In this document: positions 50,110 through 59,663 of the stretch, piece by piece
Position numbering within the stretch: the first letter of the stretch is position 1
How the letters are laid out: every line of letters starts with the position of its first letter
Source: Streptomyces sp. D2-8
Lineage (GTDB): Bacteria > Actinomycetota > Actinomycetes > Streptomycetales > Streptomycetaceae
Assembly (NCBI RefSeq): GCF_023184515.1
Contig: NZ_JAAHBP010000008.1
Span: forward strand, 310,001-374,000
Reading direction: 5' to 3'
Length of the DNA: 64,000 nt
The notes under the pieces: model-generated
Databases searched by the model: none
Seen by the model: the letters and a program-made list of their open reading frames with translations, nothing else
Told to the model about the DNA's origin: nothing
Translations under genes and position numbers: made by a program

Positions 50110-51453
50110 GTGCGTGAATACCTCCTGACGCTCTGCATCACGGCCGCGGTGACGTATCTGCTGACAGCGCCGGTACGGAAGTTCGCGATCGTGGCCGGAG
50201 CGATGCCGGAGATCCGGGCACGTGACGTGCACCGGGAGCCCACTCCGCGCCTCGGCGGTATCGCGATGTTCTTCGGCCTGTGCGCGGGCCTGCTGGTCGC
50301 CGACCACCTGACCAACCTCAACCAGGTCTTCGAGACGTCGAACGAACCCCGGGCGCTGCTGTCCGGGGCGGCCCTGATCTGGCTGATCGGTGTGCTGGAC
50401 GACAAGTTCGAGATCGACGCCCTGATCAAGCTGGGCGGCCAGATGATCGCCGCGGGCGTGATGGTCGTGCAGGGTCTGACGATCCTGTGGCTGCCCGTCC
50501 CGGGCGTCGGCTCGGTCGCGCTCACCCAGTGGCAGGGCACCCTGCTCACGGTCGCGCTGGTCGTCATCACCATCAACGCGGTCAACTTCGTCGACGGCCT
50601 GGACGGCCTCGCGGCCGGCATGGTCTGCATCGCGGCCACCGCGTTCTTCCTGTACGCCTACCGCATCTGGTACTCGTACGGCATCGAGGCCGCCGCCCCG
50701 GCCACCCTCTTCTCGGCGATCCTGATGGGCATGTGCCTGGGCTTCCTGCCGCACAACATGCACCCGGCCCGGATCTTCATGGGCGACTCGGGCTCGATGC
50801 TGATCGGCCTGGTGCTGGCCGCCGGCGCGATCTCCGTCACGGGGCAGGTCGACCCGGACGCGCTCAACCTGTACGTGGGGTCCGAGAAGGAGGCCGTGCA
50901 CCAGACGGTCCCCGTCTACATCCCGCTGCTGCTGCCGCTGACGATCATCGCGGTGCCGGCCGCCGACCTCATCCTGGCGATCGTGCGCCGCACCTGGCGC
51001 GGCCAGTCGCCGTTCGCCGCCGACCGCGGCCACCTGCACCACCGGCTGCTGGAGATCGGCCACTCGCACAGCCGCGCGGTGCTCATCATGTACTTCTGGT
51101 CGGCGCTGATCGCCTTCGGCGCGCTCGCCTACTCGGTCAACTCGGCGTCCATGTGGATCGTGCTGGGTGTGGTGTTCCTCAGCGCGATCGGCCTGCTCCT
51201 GCTTCTGCTGCCGCGCTTCACACCGCGCGCCCCGCGCTGGATGGAACGCTTCGTGCCGCCGCGTTACCGGCGTCGGGGCTCGGTCGCGGCCCTCGCGCCC
51301 GAGGCCTCGACGCCCGCGTCAGCGGCGGACCAGCACGCCCCGGTCGGGCCGGAGAACCGCACCCCCGTGGTGTCCGGCGTCGCCGGCGTCAACGGGGCGA
51401 CCGCCATCGGCCCCCGTTCGCGTCTGGACCGGCGCAAGGCGGGGACAAGGTAA
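50110..51453 (+). CDS. Polyprenyl-phosphate glycosyl-1-phosphate transferase (WecA/MraY family)
   Basis: A 447-residue protein with about 11 membrane helices. It transfers a sugar-1-phosphate (GlcNAc in most relatives) to decaprenyl/undecaprenyl phosphate, starting cell-wall polymer synthesis. Motifs are LGGIAMFFG, VLDDKFEIDAL, NFVDGLDGLAAG, FMGDSGSMLIG and HLHHRLLEIGHS. The last 70 residues form an Ala/Pro-rich cytoplasmic tail. GTG at 50110 with GGGGAAG upstream. It precedes atpI by about 300 bases, as in other actinobacteria. Confidence 0.93.
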   Translation: MREYLLTLCITAAVTYLLTAPVRKFAIVAGAMPEIRARDVHREPTPRLGGIAMFFGLCAGLLVADHLTNLNQVFETSNEPRALLSGAALIWLIGVLDDKFEIDALIKLGGQMIAAGVMVVQGLTILWLPVPGVGSVALTQWQGTLLTVALVVITINAVNFVDGLDGLAAGMVCIAATAFFLYAYRIWYSYGIEAAAPATLFSAILMGMCLGFLPHNMHPARIFMGDSGSMLIGLVLAAGAISVTGQVDPDALNLYVGSEKEAVHQTVPVYIPLLLPLTIIAVPAADLILAIVRRTWRGQSPFAADRGHLHHRLLEIGHSHSRAVLIMYFWSALIAFGALAYSVNSASMWIVLGVVFLSAIGLLLLLLPRFTPRAPRWMERFVPPRYRRRGSVAALAPEASTPASAADQHAPVGPENRTPVVSGVAGVNGATAIGPRSRLDRRKAGTR

Positions 51454-51564
51454 GAATCTGACTAGAGCATTGCCAAGTCGTGGGGTGGTGATGGGGGTAC
51501 GAAGCGCCCCAATACCAGACATGTCGGCGGTGTTCTCGCTCAGACGCGCATGTTCACTCTCATG

Positions 51565-51625
51565 TGTGACAGTGCGCACACCGTCAGGTAAAGACTGCAT
51601 CAAATAGTTTGTGATACGGTTCACG
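51565..51625 (+). promoter_or_regulatory. Two CRP-type palindromes upstream of the atp operon
   Basis: TGTGA-CAGTGC-GCACA (51565-51580) and TGTGA-TACGGT-TCACG (51610-51625) each match the CRP-family pattern TGTGA-N6-TCACA with one mismatch. They are 45 bases apart and 127 to 187 bases before the atpI start. The intervening sequence is the AT-richest of the region and may hold the operon promoter, whose hexamers I could not fix. Confidence 0.45.
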
Positions 51626-51751
51626 AGAACCCCCCGGATAGAGCCGAAGGACCGCAGTGCGACGGTCCATTGGCGTGAGGACTCCACTCAGCCCGGGACT
51701 ACGCTCGTCCATGACGACACCCCTGCCCCCTGCGAAAGCGGAGTTGCCGCC

Positions 51752-52189
51752 ATGCCGTCCAATGACGCCCGGAACCTCTTGCAGTGCGCTGTGCCCACAG
51801 CCGCTGCCGGTGTGGTCGTGGTCGCCGTCAGCGGCGTGGTGGCCGGAGGCAAGGGAGCCGTCGGAGCGGCCGTCGGCGCCGTGCTGGCCATCCTCTTCAT
51901 GGGAATCGGTCTGTACGTTCTCCAGTGGACGGCAAAAACGCTCCCGCAGTTGTTCCAGGCCATGGGGCTGATGCTCTATGTCGCTCAGCTGCTGCTTCTC
52001 CTGATCTTCGTCGCCCTCTTCAAGGACACCTCTCTCTTCAACGCGAAGACGTTCGCCCTCGGGCTCGTCATCGCCACCGTCGTGTGGATGGCCGCGCAGG
52101 CTCGTGCGCATATGAAGGCCAAGATTTTCTACATCGACCCGGACTCCGAGAAGAGTGAGAAGCCCGAGAAGACCGGGTCGTCGTCGTGA
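51752..52189 (+). CDS. atpI: ATP synthase assembly protein I
   Basis: A 145-residue membrane protein with four hydrophobic segments (AAGVVVVAVSGVVAGG, AVGAVLAILFMGIGLYVLQW, LMLYVAQLLLLLIFVALF, TFALGLVIATVVWMA), the Uncl/AtpI layout. It probably assists c-ring assembly. ATG at 51752 gives the usual short N terminus. First gene of the atp operon. Confidence 0.85.
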   Translation: MPSNDARNLLQCAVPTAAAGVVVVAVSGVVAGGKGAVGAAVGAVLAILFMGIGLYVLQWTAKTLPQLFQAMGLMLYVAQLLLLLIFVALFKDTSLFNAKTFALGLVIATVVWMAAQARAHMKAKIFYIDPDSEKSEKPEKTGSSS

Positions 52190-52414
52190 CGAGTAGGGGC
52201 GCGATAAAGGCCGGTGGGAACTCCTGCTATCGTCCGGTGCCAACTGCGGCATCGCGGGCGCGGGCATCTGAGCTGACGCCTGCTCGAACGCGAGGCTCGA
52301 TGCCCCCCAGCCGCCCTCACATCCGTAACACCAGTCCAGTGCCGATCCGCGGCTGCGCGCCGCGCCGACACAACGAGGTTGCCGTACCCATGCGTCACGC
52401 CGAAGGAGCCCCCG

Positions 52415-53230
52415 GTGAGTGCTGACCAGACCCAGCTCGCCTTTGACTGGAGCTGTCGGATCATGTCCGACGGGTGTGGTTTTCCGGCACCGGGCCTGCA
52501 CTCGTTCCTCTTCAAGCCGATTGCCACGGTTGGAGGATTCGAGTTCAACAAGGTGATGCTGCTTGCCCTCATCACCACCATCCTCGTCATCGGCTTCTTC
52601 TATGCGGCCTTCGGCAAGGCCAAGGTGGTACCGGGCAAGCTGCAGATGGTCGGTGAAGCCGGTTACGACTTCGTCCGCCGCGGCATCGTCTACGAGACCC
52701 TCGGCAAGAAGGAGGGCGAGAAGTACGTCCCCTTGATGGTCTCGCTCTTCTTCTTCATCTGGATCATGAACATCTGGTCCGTGATCCCGCTCGCGCAGTT
52801 CCCGGTCTCGTCGATCATCGCGTTCCCGGCGGTCCTCGCCGTGATCGTCTACGTGACCTGGGTCTCGCTGACCTTCAAGCGACACGGCTTCGTCGGGTTC
52901 TTCAAGAACATCACCGGCTACGACAAGTCCCTCGGCCCGGTGCTGCCGCTCGTCATGGTCATCGAGTTCTTCTCGAACCTGCTCGTCCGGCCGTTCACGC
53001 ACGCCGTGCGACTGTTCGCCAACATGTTCGCCGGCCACCTGATGCTGGTGATGTTCACCGTCGCCTCCTGGTACCTGCTGAACAGCTGGATGATCCCGGC
53101 GGCCGGTGTCTCCTTCGTCATGACCGTCGCCATGATCGGCTTCGAACTTTTCGTGCAGGCCGTCCAGGCGTACGTCTTCGTACTCCTTGCCTGCACGTAC
53201 ATCCAGGGCGCTCTGGCCGAGCACCACTGA
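52415..53230 (+). CDS. atpB: ATP synthase subunit a
   Basis: A 271-residue membrane subunit of the Fo proton channel. The essential Arg lies in HAVRLFANMFAGHLM, and the last helix has FELFVQAVQAYVFVLL. GTG at 52415 with AAGGAG upstream. The 225-base gap from atpI holds no gene. Confidence 0.95.
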   Translation: MSADQTQLAFDWSCRIMSDGCGFPAPGLHSFLFKPIATVGGFEFNKVMLLALITTILVIGFFYAAFGKAKVVPGKLQMVGEAGYDFVRRGIVYETLGKKEGEKYVPLMVSLFFFIWIMNIWSVIPLAQFPVSSIIAFPAVLAVIVYVTWVSLTFKRHGFVGFFKNITGYDKSLGPVLPLVMVIEFFSNLLVRPFTHAVRLFANMFAGHLMLVMFTVASWYLLNSWMIPAAGVSFVMTVAMIGFELFVQAVQAYVFVLLACTYIQGALAEHH

Positions 53231-53309
53231 GCCCCGCCCGCCCCCGCAAGTCCCAAGAACGTCCGGTGGCCAACCCCCGCCGGTCCGTGAAAGAGAAGGA
53301 AGATTCAGC

Positions 53310-53546
53310 ATGGCTGCCACTGAGACCCTCGCCGCTGTCTCCGGTTCGCTCGGCTCCATCGGCTACGGCCTCTCCGCCATCGGCCCCGGCATCGGCGTCG
53401 GCATCATCTTCGGCAACGGCACCCAGGCGCTGGCCCGTCAGCCCGAGGCCGCCGGCCTGATCCGTGCCAACCAGATCCTCGGCTTCGCGTTCTGTGAGGC
53501 GCTCGCCCTCATCGGCATCGTTATGCCGTTCGTGTTCGGTCAGTAA
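53310..53546 (+). CDS. atpE: ATP synthase subunit c
   Basis: A 78-residue two-helix proteolipid. The proton-binding Glu is in FCEALALIGIV, and the polar loop is ARQPEAAG. GAAGGA precedes the ATG. Highly conserved ring subunit. Confidence 0.97.
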   Translation: MAATETLAAVSGSLGSIGYGLSAIGPGIGVGIIFGNGTQALARQPEAAGLIRANQILGFAFCEALALIGIVMPFVFGQ

Positions 53547-53585
53547 TCACCTGCTCACCGACACGTTTCGACGAAAGGCACTGAT

Positions 53586-54134
53586 GTGATCGCCAACCTG
53601 GTGCAGCTGGCGGCCGAGGAAGAGCAGAACCCGCTCGTTCCTCCGGGCCCCGAGCTGCTCGTCGGCACCATCGCCTTCGCCATCGTGTTCTTCTTCTTCT
53701 GGAAGAAGCTGCTTCCGAACATCAACAAGGTTCTGGAGGAGCGCCGCGCGGCGATCGAAGGCGGTATCGAAGAGGCCGAGACCATGAAGGTCGAGGCCCA
53801 GAGCGTCCTTGAGCAGTACAAGGCACAGCTCGCCGAGGCCCGGCACGAGGCCGCGCGCCTGCGCCAGGAGGCGCAGGAGCAGGGTGCCACGCTCATCGCC
53901 GAGATGCGGGCCGAGGGCCAGCGTCAGCGCGAGGAGATCGTCGCCGCCGGCCACTCCCAGATCGAGGCCGACCGCAAGGCCGCCGCGTCCGCGCTGCGCC
54001 AGGACGTCGGCAAGCTCGCCACCGACCTGGCCGGCAAGCTCGTCGGCGAGTCCCTCGAGGACCACGCCCGCCAGAGCCGCGTGATCGACCGGTTCCTCGA
54101 CGAGCTCGAGGAGAAGGCCGAGGCCGGACGATGA
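53586..54134 (+). CDS. atpF: ATP synthase subunit b
   Basis: A 182-residue stator subunit: one N-terminal membrane helix (LLVGTIAFAIVFFFFW) and a long charged coiled coil. GTG start (an out-of-frame ATG lies two bases earlier). The stop overlaps the atpH ATG (ATGA). Confidence 0.95.
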   Translation: MIANLVQLAAEEEQNPLVPPGPELLVGTIAFAIVFFFFWKKLLPNINKVLEERRAAIEGGIEEAETMKVEAQSVLEQYKAQLAEARHEAARLRQEAQEQGATLIAEMRAEGQRQREEIVAAGHSQIEADRKAAASALRQDVGKLATDLAGKLVGESLEDHARQSRVIDRFLDELEEKAEAGR

Positions 54135-54946
54135 ACGGAGCGAGCCGCGAGGCCCTGGCAGCCGCACGTGAGCGTCTCGACGCGCTGACGGACTCCACGT
54201 CCGTGAACGCGGGCTCGCTCGCCGACGAGCTGGCCGCCGTCACCGCGCTGCTCGACCGCGAGGTGTCGCTGCGTCGGGTCCTCACCGACCCGGCGCAGGC
54301 CGCGGAAGCCAAGGCCGAGCTGGCCCAGCGTCTGCTCGCCACCCAGGTCAGCGGCCCCGCCGCCGACCTGGTGGCCGGCATGGTGCGCTCCCGCTGGTCG
54401 CAGTCGCGCGATCTGGTGGACGCGCTGGAGGTGCTGGCCAACACCGCCGACCTCACGGCCGCCCAGCAGGCCGGCAAGCTCGACGACGTCGAGGACGAGC
54501 TGTTCCGGTTCGGCCGGATCGTCTCCGGCAGCACCGAGCTGCGCGCCGCGCTGACCGACCGCAAGGCCACCACCTCGGCCAAGGGCGAGCTGCTGCGCAG
54601 CCTGCTCGGCGGCCGGGCGCAGCCGACCACCGAGCGTCTGGTCACGCGCCTTGTGACCGCGCCGCGGGGACGTAGCCTGGAGTCGGGACTCGAGTCCCTG
54701 TCCAAGCTCGCCGCCGAGCGCCGGGACCGCATGGTGGCCATCGTCACCTCGGCGGTACCGCTGAGCGACCCGCAGAAGCAGCGCCTGGGCGCCGCCCTCG
54801 CGAAGCTCTACGGCCGCCGGATGCACCTCAACCTGGACGTGGACCCCGAGGTCCTCGGCGGAATCCGGGTGCAGGTCGGCGACGAGGTCATCAACGGCGC
54901 CCTGGTGGACCGCATCGAGGACGCCAGCCGCCGGCTCGCCGGCTGA
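54131..54946 (+). CDS. atpH: ATP synthase subunit delta
   Basis: A 271-residue delta (OSCP) subunit, longer than the usual 180 residues owing to an internal N-terminal extension, as in other actinobacteria. The C-terminal signature is VDPEVLGGIRVQVGDEVING. ATG overlaps the atpF stop. The 126 bases before atpA hold a small G5/C5 palindrome at 55008-55024. Confidence 0.95.
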   Translation: MNGASREALAAARERLDALTDSTSVNAGSLADELAAVTALLDREVSLRRVLTDPAQAAEAKAELAQRLLATQVSGPAADLVAGMVRSRWSQSRDLVDALEVLANTADLTAAQQAGKLDDVEDELFRFGRIVSGSTELRAALTDRKATTSAKGELLRSLLGGRAQPTTERLVTRLVTAPRGRSLESGLESLSKLAAERRDRMVAIVTSAVPLSDPQKQRLGAALAKLYGRRMHLNLDVDPEVLGGIRVQVGDEVINGALVDRIEDASRRLAG

Positions 54947-55007
54947 GCAGCAACTCAATAGGCACAACGTACTTACGACGGCCCTGGTTGGGCCGTGCAG
55001 AAGAATC

Positions 55008-55024
55008 CTGGGGGTCGCCCCCAG
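55008..55024. repeat. Short palindrome between atpH and atpA
   Basis: CTGGGGG-TCG-CCCCCAG, followed by ACCCCCAAA, which could pair alternatively with the left arm. It resembles the insert in the DUF3291 gene (9683-9720) and may be an RNA processing or attenuating hairpin between the two operon parts. Confidence 0.6.
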
Positions 55025-55072
55025 ACCCCCAAAGTGAAACTTCGGGCCCAACAAGGAGAGCAGGGAACCCAG

Positions 55073-56662
55073 ATGGCGGAGCTCACGATCCGGCCGGAGG
55101 AGATCCGGGACGCGCTGGAGAACTTCGTCCAGGCGTACAAGCCGGACGCGGCCTCGCGCGAGGAGGTCGGTACGGTCACCTTCGCCGGCGACGGTATCGC
55201 GAAGGTCGAGGGCCTGCCCTCGGTCATGGCCAACGAGCTGCTGAAGTTCGAGGACGGCAGCCTCGGTCTCGCCCTCAACCTCGAGGAGCGCGAGATCGGC
55301 TGCGTCGTCCTCGGCGAGTTCAGCGGCATCGAGGAGGGTCAGCCGGTCTCCCGTACCGGTGAGGTTCTCTCCGTCGCGGTGGGCGAGGGCTACCTCGGCC
55401 GCGTGGTGGACCCCCTCGGCAACCCGATCGACGGCCTCGGCGAGATCGAGACCGAAGACCGTCGCGCCCTGGAGCTGCAGGCCCCGGGCGTCATGGTCCG
55501 CAAGTCGGTGCACGAGCCGATGGAGACGGGCTACAAGGCCGTCGACGCGATGACCCCGATCGGCCGTGGCCAGCGTCAGCTGATCATCGGTGACCGCCAG
55601 ACCGGCAAGACCGCCCTGGCCGTCGACACGATCATCAACCAGCGCGACAACTGGCGCTCGGGCGACCCGAACAAGCAGGTCCGCTGCATCTACGTCGCCA
55701 TCGGCCAGAAGGGCTCCACCATCGCCGGCGTGCGCGGCGCTCTGGAGGAGGCCGGCGCGCTGGAGTACACGACCATCGTCGCCGCTCCGGCGTCCGACCC
55801 GGCCGGCTTCAAGTACCTGGCGCCGTACACCGGTTCGGCCATCGGCCAGCACTGGATGTACCAGGGCAAGCACGTCCTGATCATCTTCGACGACCTGTCG
55901 AAGCAGGCCGACGCCTACCGCGCCGTGTCGCTGCTGCTGCGCCGCCCGCCGGGCCGTGAGGCCTACCCGGGTGACGTCTTCTACCTGCACTCCCGCCTGC
56001 TGGAGCGCTGCGCCAAGCTCTCCGACGAGATGGGTGCCGGTTCGATGACCGGTCTGCCGATCGTCGAGACCAAGGCCAACGACGTCTCGGCGTTCATCCC
56101 GACCAACGTCATCTCCATCACCGACGGCCAGTGCTTCCTGGAGTCGGACCTGTTCAACGCCGGTCAGCGCCCCGCGCTGAACGTCGGTATCTCCGTCTCC
56201 CGAGTCGGTGGTTCCGCGCAGCACAAGGCGATGAAGCAGGTCTCCGGCCGTCTGCGCGTGGACCTCGCCCAGTTCCGTGAGCTGGAGGCGTTCGCCGCCT
56301 TCGGTTCCGACCTGGACGCCGCGTCCAAGGCGCAGCTCGAGCGCGGTCAGCGCATGGTCGAGCTGCTGAAGCAGGCGCAGTACCAGCCGATGGCCACCGA
56401 GGACCAGGTCGTCTCCGTCTGGGCCGGCACCACCGGCAAGATGGACGACGTCCCCGTCGCCGACATCCGCCGCTTCGAGAAGGAGCTGCTGGAGTACCTG
56501 CACCGCAAGGAGCAGGGCCTGATGACCTCCATCCGCGAGGGCGGCAAGATGTCCGACGACACCCTCCAGGCCGTCGCCGAGGCCATCGTGGAGTTCAAGA
56601 AGCAGTTCGAGACCTCCGACGGCAAGCTCCTCGGCGAGGACACCCCGGCTGCCGGCAAGTGA
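55073..56662 (+). CDS. atpA: ATP synthase subunit alpha
   Basis: A 529-residue noncatalytic nucleotide-binding subunit with P-loop GDRQTGKTAL, VYVAIGQKGST-like region (IYVAIGQKGSTIAGV), and ALNVGISVSRVGGSAQ. ATG at 55073 with AAGGAG upstream. Confidence 0.97.
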   Translation: MAELTIRPEEIRDALENFVQAYKPDAASREEVGTVTFAGDGIAKVEGLPSVMANELLKFEDGSLGLALNLEEREIGCVVLGEFSGIEEGQPVSRTGEVLSVAVGEGYLGRVVDPLGNPIDGLGEIETEDRRALELQAPGVMVRKSVHEPMETGYKAVDAMTPIGRGQRQLIIGDRQTGKTALAVDTIINQRDNWRSGDPNKQVRCIYVAIGQKGSTIAGVRGALEEAGALEYTTIVAAPASDPAGFKYLAPYTGSAIGQHWMYQGKHVLIIFDDLSKQADAYRAVSLLLRRPPGREAYPGDVFYLHSRLLERCAKLSDEMGAGSMTGLPIVETKANDVSAFIPTNVISITDGQCFLESDLFNAGQRPALNVGISVSRVGGSAQHKAMKQVSGRLRVDLAQFRELEAFAAFGSDLDAASKAQLERGQRMVELLKQAQYQPMATEDQVVSVWAGTTGKMDDVPVADIRRFEKELLEYLHRKEQGLMTSIREGGKMSDDTLQAVAEAIVEFKKQFETSDGKLLGEDTPAAGK

Positions 56663-56682
56663 CGACGGAAGGGACCTGACTC

Positions 56683-57600
56683 ATGGGAGCCCAGCTCCGG
56701 GTCTACAAGCGTCGCATCCGATCCGTCACCGCGACCAAGAAGATCACCAAGGCGATGGAGATGATCGCCGCCTCGCGCGTCGTCAAGGCGCAGCGCAAGG
56801 TGGCGGCCTCCACCCCGTACGCGACCGAGCTCACCCGCGCGGTCACGGCGGTCGCCGGCGGATCGAACACCAAGCACCCGCTCACGACTGAGCCGGAGAA
56901 CCCGACCCGCGCCGCGGTCCTGCTCCTCACGAGCGACCGCGGTCTGGCCGGCGCCTTCAACTCCAACGCCATCAAGGCCGCGGAGAGGCTCACGGCGAAG
57001 CTCGAGGCCGAGGGCAAGGAGGTCGTCAGCTACATCGTCGGCCGCCGCGGTGTCGCCCACTACAACTTCCGCGAGCGCAAGATCGCGGAGTCGTTCACGG
57101 GCTTCACCGACGAGCCGTCGTACGCGGACGCCAAGAAGGTCGCGGCCCCGCTGATCGAGGCGATCGAGACGGAGACGGCCGAGGGCGGCGTGGACGAGCT
57201 CCACATCGTCTACACCGAGTTCGTGTCGATGATGACGCAGACGGCGATCGAGGCCCGGCTGCTGCCGCTCAGCCTCGACGAGGTGGCTGCGGAGGCCACG
57301 CCCAAGGGCGAGATCCTCCCGCTGTTCGACTTCGAGCCCTCGGCGGAGGACGTCCTCGACGCCCTGCTGCCGCGCTACGTCGAGAGCCGCATCTACAACG
57401 CGCTGCTCCAGTCGGCCGCCTCCAAGCACGCCGCCACGCGGCGCGCGATGAAGTCGGCCACCGACAACGCCGGAGAGCTCATCGAGACGCTCACCCGGCT
57501 TGCCAACCAGGCCCGCCAGGCCGAAATCACCCAGGAAATCAGCGAGATCGTCGGTGGCGCGAGTGCCCTGGCCGACGCGACCGCGGGGAGTGACCGATAA
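56683..57600 (+). CDS. atpG: ATP synthase subunit gamma
   Basis: A 305-residue rotary shaft subunit. The N-terminal helix (KRRIRSVTATKKITKAMEMI) and C-terminal helix (RRAMKSATDNAGELIETLTR) are conserved; the core has TSDRGLAGAFNSN. The stop abuts the atpD ATG with no gap. Confidence 0.96.
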   Translation: MGAQLRVYKRRIRSVTATKKITKAMEMIAASRVVKAQRKVAASTPYATELTRAVTAVAGGSNTKHPLTTEPENPTRAAVLLLTSDRGLAGAFNSNAIKAAERLTAKLEAEGKEVVSYIVGRRGVAHYNFRERKIAESFTGFTDEPSYADAKKVAAPLIEAIETETAEGGVDELHIVYTEFVSMMTQTAIEARLLPLSLDEVAAEATPKGEILPLFDFEPSAEDVLDALLPRYVESRIYNALLQSAASKHAATRRAMKSATDNAGELIETLTRLANQARQAEITQEISEIVGGASALADATAGSDR

Positions 57601-59037
57601 ATGACCACCACTGTTGAGACGGCCACGGCGACGGGCCGCGTCGCGCGGGTCATCGGCCCGGTCGTCGACGTGGAGTTCCCCGTCGACGCGATGCCGGAGA
57701 TCTACAACGCCCTTCACGTCGAGGTCGCCGACCCGGCGCTGGCGGGCGAGAAGAAGACGCTGACCCTCGAGGTCGCCCAGCACCTGGGTGACGGCCTGGT
57801 CCGCGCCATCTCCATGCAGCCCACCGACGGTCTGGTCCGCCAGGCCCCGGTGACCGACACCGGTGCGGGCATCACCGTCCCGGTCGGCGACTTCACCAAG
57901 GGCAAGGTGTTCAACACCCTCGGTGAGGTGCTGAACAGCGACGAGGTCCACGAGGGCGAGCGCTGGTCCATCCACCGCAAGGCCCCCGCGTTCGACCAGC
58001 TCGAGTCGAAGACCGAGATGTTCGAGACGGGTCTGAAGGTCGTCGACCTGCTCACCCCGTACGTCAAGGGCGGCAAGATCGGTCTGTTCGGTGGTGCCGG
58101 TGTCGGCAAGACCGTGCTGATCCAGGAAATGATCATGCGTGTCGCCAACCTCCACGAGGGCGTCTCCGTCTTCGCGGGCGTCGGCGAGCGCACCCGTGAG
58201 GGCAACGACCTCATCGCGGAGATGGAAGAGTCCGGCGTTCTGGACAAGACCGCCCTGGTCTTCGGTCAGATGGACGAGCCCCCGGGCACCCGTCTGCGCG
58301 TGGCCCTGGCCGGCCTGACGATGGCGGAGTACTTCCGTGACGTCCAGAAGCAGGACGTGCTGTTCTTCATCGACAACATCTTCCGCTTCACCCAGGCCGG
58401 TTCCGAGGTGTCGACCCTGCTCGGCCGTATGCCCTCCGCGGTGGGCTACCAGCCGAACCTGGCCGACGAGATGGGCACCCTCCAGGAGCGCATCACCTCG
58501 ACCCGTGGTCACTCGATCACCTCGATGCAGGCGATCTACGTCCCCGCGGACGACCTGACCGACCCGGCCCCGGCCACCACCTTCGCCCACCTCGACGCGA
58601 CGACGGTGCTCTCCCGTCCGATCTCCGAGAAGGGCATCTACCCGGCCGTGGACCCGCTGGACTCGACGTCCCGGATCCTCGACCCGCGGTACATCTCGGC
58701 GGAGCACTACAACGCCGCGATGCGCGTGAAGAACATCCTGCAGAAGTACAAGGACCTGCAGGACATCATCGCGATCCTCGGTATCGACGAGCTCGGCGAG
58801 GAGGACAAGCTCGTCGTCCACCGTGCCCGTCGCGTGGAGCGCTTCCTGTCCCAGAACACCCACGCCGCCAAGCAGTTCACCGGCGTGGACGGTTCGGACG
58901 TGCCGCTGGACGAGTCGATCGCCGCGTTCAACGCGATCTGCGACGGCGAGTACGACCACTTCCCGGAGCAGGCGTTCTTCATGTGCGGTGGTCTCGAGGA
59001 CCTGAAGAACAACGCGAAGGAGCTGGGCGTCTCCTGA
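57601..59037 (+). CDS. atpD: ATP synthase subunit beta
   Basis: A 478-residue catalytic subunit with P-loop GGAGVGKTVL, catalytic Glu in GERTREGND, and Walker B DVLFFIDNIFRF. Start is directly behind atpG. A strong hairpin follows the stop, before atpC. Confidence 0.98.
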   Translation: MTTTVETATATGRVARVIGPVVDVEFPVDAMPEIYNALHVEVADPALAGEKKTLTLEVAQHLGDGLVRAISMQPTDGLVRQAPVTDTGAGITVPVGDFTKGKVFNTLGEVLNSDEVHEGERWSIHRKAPAFDQLESKTEMFETGLKVVDLLTPYVKGGKIGLFGGAGVGKTVLIQEMIMRVANLHEGVSVFAGVGERTREGNDLIAEMEESGVLDKTALVFGQMDEPPGTRLRVALAGLTMAEYFRDVQKQDVLFFIDNIFRFTQAGSEVSTLLGRMPSAVGYQPNLADEMGTLQERITSTRGHSITSMQAIYVPADDLTDPAPATTFAHLDATTVLSRPISEKGIYPAVDPLDSTSRILDPRYISAEHYNAAMRVKNILQKYKDLQDIIAILGIDELGEEDKLVVHRARRVERFLSQNTHAAKQFTGVDGSDVPLDESIAAFNAICDGEYDHFPEQAFFMCGGLEDLKNNAKELGVS

Positions 59038-59056
59038 CCCGGGCAGTGCTCGAGTC

Positions 59057-59088
59057 ATGAGGGGGCGGGGTTCGTCCCGCCCCCTCAT
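59057..59088 (+). terminator. Hairpin between atpD and atpC
   Basis: ATGAGGGGGCGGG-GTTCGT-CCCGCCCCCTCAT is a perfect 13-bp stem 20 bases after the atpD stop. Terminator strength without a T-run is uncertain; it could attenuate or stabilise the transcript. Confidence 0.8.
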
Positions 59089-59154
59089 TCACGCCTACTA
59101 GACTTGTAACCAACACCCGGCGCTCCCGCCGGGTGGTGACCCGAGGAGCCACCC

Positions 59155-59532
59155 TTGGCTGCTGAGCTGCACGTCGCGCTGGTCGCGGCCGACCGTGAGG
59201 TCTGGTCCGGCCAGGCCACCCTGGTCGTCGCGCGCACCACGTCCGGCGACATCGGCGTCATGCCCGGTCACCAGCCGCTGCTCGGTGTGCTGGAGTCGGG
59301 CCCGGTGACCATCCGTACGAGCGAGGGCGGGACGGTCGTCGCCGCGGTCCACGGCGGATTCATCTCGTTCGCGGACGACAAGCTGTCGCTGCTGGCCGAG
59401 GTCGCCGAGCTGTCGGACGAGATCGATGTCCAGCGCGCGGAGCAGGAGCTCGAGCGCGCGAAGGCGGAGGACGACGCGGAGGCCAAGCGCCGCGCGGACG
59501 TCCGTCTGCGGGCTGCCACGGCGGCGCGCTGA
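59155..59532 (+). CDS. atpC: ATP synthase subunit epsilon
   Basis: A 125-residue subunit with an N-terminal beta-sandwich (GDIGVMPGHQPLLGVLESGPV) and C-terminal helical pair (AEQELERAKAEDDAEAKRRAD). TTG start with GAGGAG upstream. Last gene of the atp operon. Confidence 0.95.
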   Translation: MAAELHVALVAADREVWSGQATLVVARTTSGDIGVMPGHQPLLGVLESGPVTIRTSEGGTVVAAVHGGFISFADDKLSLLAEVAELSDEIDVQRAEQELERAKAEDDAEAKRRADVRLRAATAAR

Positions 59533-59559
59533 CCGGAGTCCGCCGTGTGATGACGTCAC

Positions 59560-59606
59560 TCAGCCGCGGCTGGGTACCGGAGAGATCCGGACCCAGCCGC
59601 GGCTGA
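59560..59606 (+). terminator. Terminator after atpC
   Basis: TCAGCCGCGGCTGGGT pairs with ACCCAGCCGCGGCTGA, 16 bases each, around a loop that contains its own CCGG/CCGG pairing. It lies 28 bases after the stop. Confidence 0.9.
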
Positions 59607-59663
59607 GGCGGATGTGGGTGATTTTTACGTTCCGTTACCTAGGAGACGAGGAGGTCGGTGTCG

